Below are positions 58,985 through 64,000 of a DNA stretch of 64,000 bases, one piece after another. The DNA comes from Pontibacter litorisediminis (GTDB lineage Bacteria; Bacteroidota; Bacteroidia; Cytophagales; Hymenobacteraceae), in NCBI RefSeq assembly GCF_029360645.1, contig NZ_JARDUA010000011.1, forward strand, positions 32,471 through 96,470. Reading direction: 5' to 3'. Both the position numbers and the translations under genes were made by a program. Positions within the stretch are counted from its first letter, which is position 1. Every line of letters begins with the position of its first letter. Below the pieces are notes generated by a model, which did not search any database, was not told where the DNA came from, and worked only from the letters and a program-made list of their open reading frames with translations.

Positions 58985-59640
58985 TTTTTATACTTTGAGA
59001 TTTGCTATAGGCTGCCTGCTTGTAGGTAATCCAGCCCTAACCCTCATCACCCCACCCCAGCCTTCTCCTGAGAACAGGAGGGGGAGCTAGTACCGGGTCC
59101 AACCACCCCTGCCCCTCCTTAACCAAGGAGGGGAGCCTGTAATTACTTTTGCCAAAGTATAAGTTTCATAATTGCTGCCGTTGGGCGGACAGGTCGCGAC
59201 CTGTCCCTACAAGAATAATCCCACCCCTAGCCCCTCCGAGGAGAGGAGTTTCTGTGGCTGCCATTTCAGAAGCGTAAGCTTCATGGCCTAGGCTATTCAG
59301 GGTCATCCCCCTGCCCCTTTCAAAGGGGGACTATACTTGTTCCATAGCAGAGGCAGAGGCTATTGGAATGATACCCAGTCCTTGGGTTGAGCGCCTTCTA
59401 GATTTCCGGTGCCCGTAAGGGCATTGCGACAGCAAAGGAAATGTAGACAGCGCGATGCCCGAGGACGAGCCCTCTCGGGCTGGAGAGCACCAAAGTGTGA
59501 AATGGAAAGAGCCGCTCGTAAGACAGAGGATGAACGGCAGCTAGCAAGGATAGCTCGGTTCCAATTGCAGCAAACAGCGGCTAACCACAGGCACAAGCGG
59601 ACGCAGGCGTCAGAAAAGCCGCTATTTTTGCCTATGGCTT
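58985..59640 (+). repeat. long intergenic repeat, copy C
   Basis: No gene between the M61 start and rpmH (58903-59794). The 87-bp core (59374-59460) equals copy B but for one base. The surroundings hold CACCCCTGCCCCTCCTTAAC near 59104, CCTTCTCCTGAGAACAGGAG, and the CACAAGCGGACGCAGGCG end near 59590. The open frame over its right part (59409-59642) is Arg-rich and unrelated to any family, so it is not called. The same phrases in the same order and orientation in three places define the family. Confidence 0.75.
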
Positions 59641-59736
59641 AACTAAAATCACAGCAACACTAAACATCATCAAAGCTGTTGCAACAGCTTTTTCCCGGCG
59701 CCTCAGCATCATTTTGCAAAATTTCTGAAACAGACT

Positions 59737-59766
59737 TTGCTATTCTACAAAGGTTTACTAATTTTG
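59737..59766 (+). promoter_or_regulatory. rpmH promoter
   Basis: TTG (59737-59739), 19-base spacer, TAATTTTG (59759-59766), exact consensus, about 28 bases before the rpmH ATG. Confidence 0.65.
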
Positions 59767-59794
59767 CAGGCCATAATAAAACCATTGGCAGACG

Positions 59795-59956
59795 ATGAAA
59801 AGAACATTCCAGCCTTCTCAGAGAAAAAGAAGAAACAAGCACGGTTTCAGATCAAGAATGGAAACCGCTAACGGTAGAAGAGTATTGGCCAGCAGAAGAG
59901 CCAAAGGCAGAAAGAGACTGACAGTTTCTAGCGAGAAAAGACATAAGGCAGCTTAA
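59795..59956 (+). CDS. rpmH: large ribosomal subunit protein bL34
   Basis: 53 residues from ATG 59795 to TAA 59954-59956. It starts MKRTFQPSQRKRRNKHGFRS and has METANGRRVLASRRAKGRKR, both the L34 signature. The C-terminus is slightly longer than in E. coli (LTVSSEKRHKAA), as in other Bacteroidota. It is followed by rnpA after 41 bases, the almost universal rpmH-rnpA order. Confidence 0.97.
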   Translation: MKRTFQPSQRKRRNKHGFRSRMETANGRRVLASRRAKGRKRLTVSSEKRHKAA

Positions 59957-59997
59957 TTCCTGATACAGGGATTGGTTTCGCTAGTGTATAGCCGCTA

Positions 59998-60408
59998 ATG
60001 GATACAGCAGCAGCTAACGAGCAGCAAGCCGGCCAGCCTAATAGTTATACATTTTCGAAAGAAGAACACTTGTGCAGTAAGCGGCTCATTTCGCTGCTGT
60101 TCGCCAAGGGTTCTTCTTTTAATTTGTATCCGCTGCGGTTTGTGTACTACACGCCGCAGGACCTGCCGCCTGGGCAAACCCAGGTACTCGTCTCCGTTTC
60201 TAAGCGCTACTTTAAGCGTGCCGTAGACCGTAACCGCCTGAAAAGGCAAATGCGGGAGGCTTACCGCCTTAACAAGCACCTCCTGTCGCAGCAACCGGAG
60301 CAGGCGCCCTGCCTGCTGGGGATCCTGTATATTGGCAAGGAAAAAAAATCCTTCCACTCTATCCAAAAAAAACTAATTTCAGGTTTGGAGCGTTGTCTAA
60401 ATAAATAG
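59998..60408 (+). CDS. rnpA: ribonuclease P protein component
   Basis: 136 residues. Protein subunit that helps the catalytic RNA remove tRNA 5' leaders. The N-terminus has TFSKEEHLCSKRLISLLFAK, the middle VLVSVSKRYFKRAVDRNRLK with the conserved basic Arg-Asn-Arg motif, and the end GLERCLNK. It lies directly after rpmH and before an S41 protease gene, so the three may share a transcript. Confidence 0.94.
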   Translation: MDTAAANEQQAGQPNSYTFSKEEHLCSKRLISLLFAKGSSFNLYPLRFVYYTPQDLPPGQTQVLVSVSKRYFKRAVDRNRLKRQMREAYRLNKHLLSQQPEQAPCLLGILYIGKEKKSFHSIQKKLISGLERCLNK

Positions 60409-60436
60409 ACTACCCCGTCTCCTTAAGCCTGATATT

Positions 60437-62086
60437 ATGTACAAGAAATCTATAGCTGGCCTTTTTGTTGGCATTTTTGCCCTGGGCCTCTTTTCCTTTA
60501 AAGCCGATTCGGAGAAGTACTTCGAGATTGCCAAAAACCTGGATGTTTTTGCCACACTCTTCAAAGAAGTAAACACCTATTACGTGGATGACGTGCCGCC
60601 CGCGCAGATGATGCGCACCGGCATTGACGCCATGCTCAAGTCGCTCGACCCCTACACCAACTACATTCCAGAGGATGATATAGAGGATTTCCGTACCATG
60701 ACAACGGGGCAGTATGGCGGTATTGGTGCCATCATTGGTAGCCGCGATGGCAAGGTGGTGGTGCAGATGCCTTACGAGAACTCCCCGGCGCATAAAGCAG
60801 GTCTATCTATCGGCGACGAGATCCTGAAAATAAATGGCGTGGACGTGAGAGGAAAGTCTACCGAGGAGGTGAGTAAGCTGCTGAAGGGGCAGGCAAACAC
60901 CTCTATCAAGCTGGAGGTGCGTAGCTACGGGCAGAACAAATCCAGAAATGTGGACCTGCTGCGCGAGAACATCATGGTGGAAAATGTGCCCTACTATGGC
61001 ATGTTGAACAACGAGATCGGGTACTTACAGCTTGCAGGGTTTACGGTGGATGCTGGCAAAGAGGTAAAAACGGCGGTGCAGAAGCTGAAGGAGATGGGAG
61101 CTAAGAAGATCGTGTTTGATTTGCGCGACAACCCAGGCGGCCTGTTGCATGAGGCGGTTAACATCTCGAACGTTTTTGTGGAGAAAGGCCGCGACATCGT
61201 GAGTACCAAGGGGAAGGTAGAGGAGTGGAACAAGACCTATAAGGCTCTGGACGAGCCGCTGGACCTGGAGATGCCGTTGGTGGTGCTGACCAGTTCGCGC
61301 AGCGCATCTGCCTCTGAGATCGTGGCCGGCGTGATGCAGGACTACGACCGCGCCGTGCTGGTAGGGGAGCGCACATTTGGCAAAGGCCTGGTGCAGGTAA
61401 CCCGCCCGCTGTCTTACAACTCTCAACTTAAAGTAACCACAGCCAAGTATTATATCCCGAGCGGCCGCTGTATACAGGCAATAGATTACGCCCATCGCAA
61501 CGAAGACGGCAGCGTGGCCGCCATACCTGACTCGCTCCGGGCGGCCTTCAAAACAGCAGCCGGAAGAGTAGTATATGATGGCGGTGGCGTGAGCCCCGAT
61601 GTGGAGGTGGAGCAGCCTTCCTTCTCGGAGATTACCCGTACCATTGCGGGCAAAGGTTACTTCTTTGATTATGCCAACAGGTACAAGCTGGACCACCCTA
61701 GCATCCCTTCGGCCAAAGAGTTTAAGCTGACTGATACGGAGTATAAAAAGTTTGTTGCCTACCTGGAGGATAAGGATTTGTCTTACTCCACAGCCATAGA
61801 AAGCGAGCTGGAAGATGTTGCGGCAAAGGCCAAAGAGGGTAAGCACTACGATGATATTCAGGCTGAGCTGGAGGCGATCCGTAAGAAGGTGTCGCATAAC
61901 AAGGCAAATGACCTGATGCGCTTCCGCACCGAGATACAGGAGATGCTGGAGGCGGAGATCGCCTCGCGTTATTACCTGCAGAAAGGATACATAGAGTCTT
62001 CATTTGATGATGATCCGGATATTTTGGCAGCCGTGCAGGTGCTGAACGATCCGGTGAAGTATAAATCATACCTGAAGCATAACTAA
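60437..62086 (+). CDS. S41-family C-terminal processing protease
   Basis: 549 residues with an N-terminal membrane signal (MYKKSIAGLFVGIFALGLFS). Domains: N-terminal helical cap (25-85, SLDPYTNYIPEDDIEDFR), PDZ (about 90-175, GIGAIIGSRDGKVVVQMPYE, AGLSIGDEILKINGVDVRGK) and the S41 protease fold (about 185-385): GYLQLAGFTVDAG, FDLRDNPGGLLHEAVN, SSRSASASEIVAGVM with the Ser and RTFGKGLVQVTRPL with the catalytic Lys. It would trim C-termini of periplasmic proteins. It follows rnpA by 28 bases. Confidence 0.94.
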   Translation: MYKKSIAGLFVGIFALGLFSFKADSEKYFEIAKNLDVFATLFKEVNTYYVDDVPPAQMMRTGIDAMLKSLDPYTNYIPEDDIEDFRTMTTGQYGGIGAIIGSRDGKVVVQMPYENSPAHKAGLSIGDEILKINGVDVRGKSTEEVSKLLKGQANTSIKLEVRSYGQNKSRNVDLLRENIMVENVPYYGMLNNEIGYLQLAGFTVDAGKEVKTAVQKLKEMGAKKIVFDLRDNPGGLLHEAVNISNVFVEKGRDIVSTKGKVEEWNKTYKALDEPLDLEMPLVVLTSSRSASASEIVAGVMQDYDRAVLVGERTFGKGLVQVTRPLSYNSQLKVTTAKYYIPSGRCIQAIDYAHRNEDGSVAAIPDSLRAAFKTAAGRVVYDGGGVSPDVEVEQPSFSEITRTIAGKGYFFDYANRYKLDHPSIPSAKEFKLTDTEYKKFVAYLEDKDLSYSTAIESELEDVAAKAKEGKHYDDIQAELEAIRKKVSHNKANDLMRFRTEIQEMLEAEIASRYYLQKGYIESSFDDDPDILAAVQVLNDPVKYKSYLKHN

Positions 62087-62222
62087 TAAAGTATAAATCA
62101 CACAAGCAGGGGAGGGAGGTGCAGCAGTGCCTCCCTCTTTTGCTGTAGAACAGCCACACTTTTGGAGGCTTCGCCGGCTTGCCGTAATTTTGTGCATCTT
62201 TAAACTATAACCATACTTGCCC

Positions 62223-62918
62223 ATGCCGCTGCTGCTCGCGCTCGAAACGTCTACCACTGTCTGCTCCGTCGCCTTATACAAAGATCAGCAGCTGCTGGGG
62301 GCATCGGAGTTACAGATAGAAAAATCGCACTCTTCCCATGTTACCGTTATGGTGTCGCAGTTGGTGGAGAACTGCGGAGCTACGCTGCAGGAGCTAAATG
62401 CTGTGGCCGTGTCAGGAGGGCCGGGTTCCTATACCGGCTTGCGCATCGGAACTTCCACGGCCAAAGGCCTGTGCTACTCGCTCGATATCCCGCTGCTGGA
62501 GGTATCGACCTTGTATGGCTTGGCAGCGCAGGTAATTGCCATGACGCCGAACCCGGAGCGCTACCTGTTCTGCCCGATGCTGGATGCCCGCCGCATGGAG
62601 GTATATACTTGCCTGCTCACCCACGAGCTGCAGGAGGTGGAGCCAATCGCGCCGGTGGTGCTGGACGAGCATGCATTTGAGGCAAGGCTGAAGGAGCAGC
62701 CAGTCATCTTTTTCGGGAGTGGAGCCAGTAAGTATAAAAGTATAGTAAACACAGCGGGCAATGCCTTGTTTGTAGAGGGCGTGCTTCCGAATGCGAAAGC
62801 GATAGGAGCCTTGGCGCTGCCGAAGTATGCGCAGGAGGTGTTTGAAGACGTAGCGTATTATGAACCCTTCTACCTGAAGGATGTTTATATTACAAGCCCA
62901 AGTAAAAGCGTAAAGTAA
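62223..62918 (+). CDS. tsaB: tRNA threonylcarbamoyladenosine biosynthesis protein TsaB
   Basis: 231 residues from ATG 62223 (MPLLLALETSTTVCSVAL), preferred over TTG six bases upstream. ASKHA-fold protein: VSGGPGSYTGLRIGTSTAKG (about 63-82) and ALPKYAQEVFEDVAYYEPFY at the end. TsaB is the partner that activates TsaD in making t6A37 of ANN-decoding tRNAs. Length is normal for the family. It lies 14 bases upstream of a DUF2480 gene, so they are probably cotranscribed. Confidence 0.94.
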   Translation: MPLLLALETSTTVCSVALYKDQQLLGASELQIEKSHSSHVTVMVSQLVENCGATLQELNAVAVSGGPGSYTGLRIGTSTAKGLCYSLDIPLLEVSTLYGLAAQVIAMTPNPERYLFCPMLDARRMEVYTCLLTHELQEVEPIAPVVLDEHAFEARLKEQPVIFFGSGASKYKSIVNTAGNALFVEGVLPNAKAIGALALPKYAQEVFEDVAYYEPFYLKDVYITSPSKSVK

Positions 62919-62932
62919 AAAGAGATACAACC

Positions 62933-63448
62933 ATGTCAGAAGAGATCATAAACCGAGTGGCGCAAAGCGCGCTGGTGACCCTTAACCTGGAAGAACTGCT
63001 TCATCCGGGCGAGCGGGTAGTGTATGATATAAAAGATAACCTGTTCCAGGGATTGATTTTGCGCGAGAAGGATTTCCGAGCATTTGTAAAGGACCACGAC
63101 TGGTCGCAGTATGCAGGTAAGAATGTTGCCATCACATGCTCTGTAGATGCCATCGTGCCTACCTGGGCCTATATGCTGTTGGGCACTAAGCTGCAGAACC
63201 AGGCAAATTACTATGTGTTCGGTGATCTGGAGGCACTGGAGCAGGCCCTGTTTCAGGAGGCGATTGCCAAAATAGATATGGAAGAGTACCGTGACGCAAA
63301 AGTAGTGGTGAAAGGTTGCGGAAGCGTGCCGGTGCCGACGTATGCTTACGTGGAGGTTATGCGGAAGCTGGTGCCGGTTGCATCGAGCATCATGTATGGA
63401 GAGCCATGCAGTACTGTGCCGCTATATAAGAAACCAAAAGCAGTATAA
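62933..63448 (+). CDS. DUF2480-family protein
   Basis: 171 residues. The conserved pattern of this Bacteroidota family is visible: VDAIVPTWAYMLLGTKLQNQ, VVKGCGSVPVPTYAYVEVMR and SIMYGEPCSTVPLYKK. No signal peptide or membrane helix. Function unknown. It is 14 bases after tsaB, and a hairpin ends it. Confidence 0.92.
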   Translation: MSEEIINRVAQSALVTLNLEELLHPGERVVYDIKDNLFQGLILREKDFRAFVKDHDWSQYAGKNVAITCSVDAIVPTWAYMLLGTKLQNQANYYVFGDLEALEQALFQEAIAKIDMEEYRDAKVVVKGCGSVPVPTYAYVEVMRKLVPVASSIMYGEPCSTVPLYKKPKAV

Positions 63449-63470
63449 CTGTTTATAAGTACTGTAAAGC

Positions 63471-63508
63471 AAAAGCAGCTTCTTCTACTATAGGGGAAGC
63501 TGCTTTTG
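63471..63508 (+). terminator. terminator of the tsaB operon
   Basis: 12-bp stem AAAAGCAGCTTC (63471-63482) with GAAGCTGCTTTT (63496-63507), 13-base loop. Confidence 0.75.
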
Positions 63509-63881
63509 CTTTGTGCAGCACGAAGTAGTTAGAAGGCTAGGGAGAAAACACCCTTATAGATAAGGCTGCACATTCTTGACGAGTAGTGGAACTTCAGGAT
63601 AATGAAAGTGGTTCTTCCTAAGCGCTCAAAGGAGCTGCACACTTGAAGAAGGGTAAAGAATAAAGCGCTAAAAGAAATTCGCCTGGTTCTGGAACTTTGA
63701 CCGTGGTTGAGGATGTTAATCCTAAGCCGCCTGTAAAAAGGTGCAGAAATCCTGAGGCTAAAACCAGAGCCTCTACCTAAGGTGAGCTGCTTAGAAGAAG
63801 CAGCTCAGAAAAGTCTTAAAGTTTTTCCTGTTGCTGTAGAGGCAGTTGAGAAGAATAACTAGAGAAAAGTGCTTTGTCCTC

Positions 63882-63911
63882 TTGCAGAGCCGGAAAGTTT
63901 TGCGACCTTTG
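63882..63911 (+). promoter_or_regulatory. promoter-like site P1 at the window end
   Basis: TTG (63882-63884), 19-base spacer, GACCTTTG (63904-63911), one base off consensus. Confidence 0.4.
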
Positions 63912-63967
63912 CCTCCCCGTTCAGCAGGAGCGGCGGCGAGGGCCGGGAAAAAAGTTTTGCCGGGCGC

Positions 63968-63997
63968 TTGCGGGGCGAAAAAAGAAGCTTACCTTTG
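63968..63997 (+). promoter_or_regulatory. promoter-like site P2 at the window end
   Basis: TTG (63968-63970), 19-base spacer, TACCTTTG (63990-63997), exact consensus. Tandem with P1 at 86 bases, reading out of the window, so the gene served lies beyond the edge; a stable-RNA operon is likely by analogy. Confidence 0.6.
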
Positions 63998-64000
63998 CAG

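Larger units (their letters stand above)
63509..64000. other. gene-free region ending in promoter-like sites
   Basis: About 490 bases without a supported gene. It includes a small hairpin GAGCTGCTT/AAGCAGCTC (63784-63806) and two promoter-like sites reading out of the window. The last part is GC-rich and G/C-run-rich (63910-63980), like the upstream DNA of stable-RNA operons. Confidence 0.55.

Noticed and set aside
59360..59642. Frames on both strands over repeat copy C (59409-59642 and 59360-59596)
   Set aside because: Arg/Ala-rich, without counterpart frames in copies A and B.
1..64000. CRISPR array
   Set aside because: No regularly spaced 25-40-bp repeats were seen; the only periodic array is the short iteron set near 36220.

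Overview
The window looks like a chromosomal segment from a Bacteroidota bacterium of the Cytophagales, most likely Hymenobacteraceae (Pontibacter-like). The evidence is: promoters of the Bacteroidota type (TTG, about 19-21 bases, then TAnnTTTG), GldB, a type IX secretion C-terminal domain, many 200-residue outer-membrane beta-barrel proteins, DUF4890 and DUF2480 proteins, bTHX, and a moderately GC-rich host background. Housekeeping genes dominate and no rRNA gene lies inside the window.

Layout. 1-4450: mutY (cut by the window edge), an HU-like protein, a TPR protein, a 29-residue mS38/bS22-like ribosomal protein, ribonuclease E/G and a beta-barrel protein. 4526-8552: gldB, a glycosyltransferase, a DUF4890 protein, nth, and an ECF sigma factor with a small overlapping partner. 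9729-12670: a group III truncated haemoglobin, a hypothetical, bTHX and a type IX cargo-like protein. 13086-25795: uvrA, tpiA, a DUF6150-like protein, prmA, a 1587-residue exported protein of unknown function, plsY and an M20 dipeptidase. 25857-28136: three beta-barrel paralogues in a row. 28380-40102: a yifB/comM-family gene cut in two by an integrated island. 40214-45755: a lipoprotein, gmhA, a small membrane protein, an MsbA-like ABC transporter and a Wzi-family protein (cell envelope). 45980-58902: upp, a membrane protein, a DEAD-box helicase, a beta-barrel protein, a serpin lipoprotein, dihydroorotase, DinB, tRNA-His, a PfkB kinase, a geranylgeranyl-reductase-family oxidoreductase and an M61 peptidase. 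59795-63448: rpmH, rnpA, an S41 protease, tsaB and a DUF2480 protein. The last 120 bases carry two promoter-like sites pointing out of the window, probably towards a stable-RNA operon.

The most interesting part is the AT-rich island of about 10.2 kb (29263-39457), flanked by an 11-bp direct repeat inside the Walker A region of yifB. It has a mobility/replication module (tyrosine integrase, excisionase-like protein, two paralogous winged-helix proteins, a 22-bp-period iteron array, an XRE regulator) and an anti-phage cargo. The cargo is a type II CBASS-like operon: a CD-NTase ending in glycine, an E2-E1 fusion (Cap2-like), a JAMM peptidase (Cap3-like), then a DUF6602-like predicted nuclease in the place of a usual CBASS effector, followed by an unknown 188-residue protein. 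Removing one repeat copy would rebuild a 513-residue YifB.

A second unexplained feature is a family of long intergenic repeats with three copies (about 15950-16520, 47275-47910 and 58985-59640). Two of them share an 87-bp core with a single difference.
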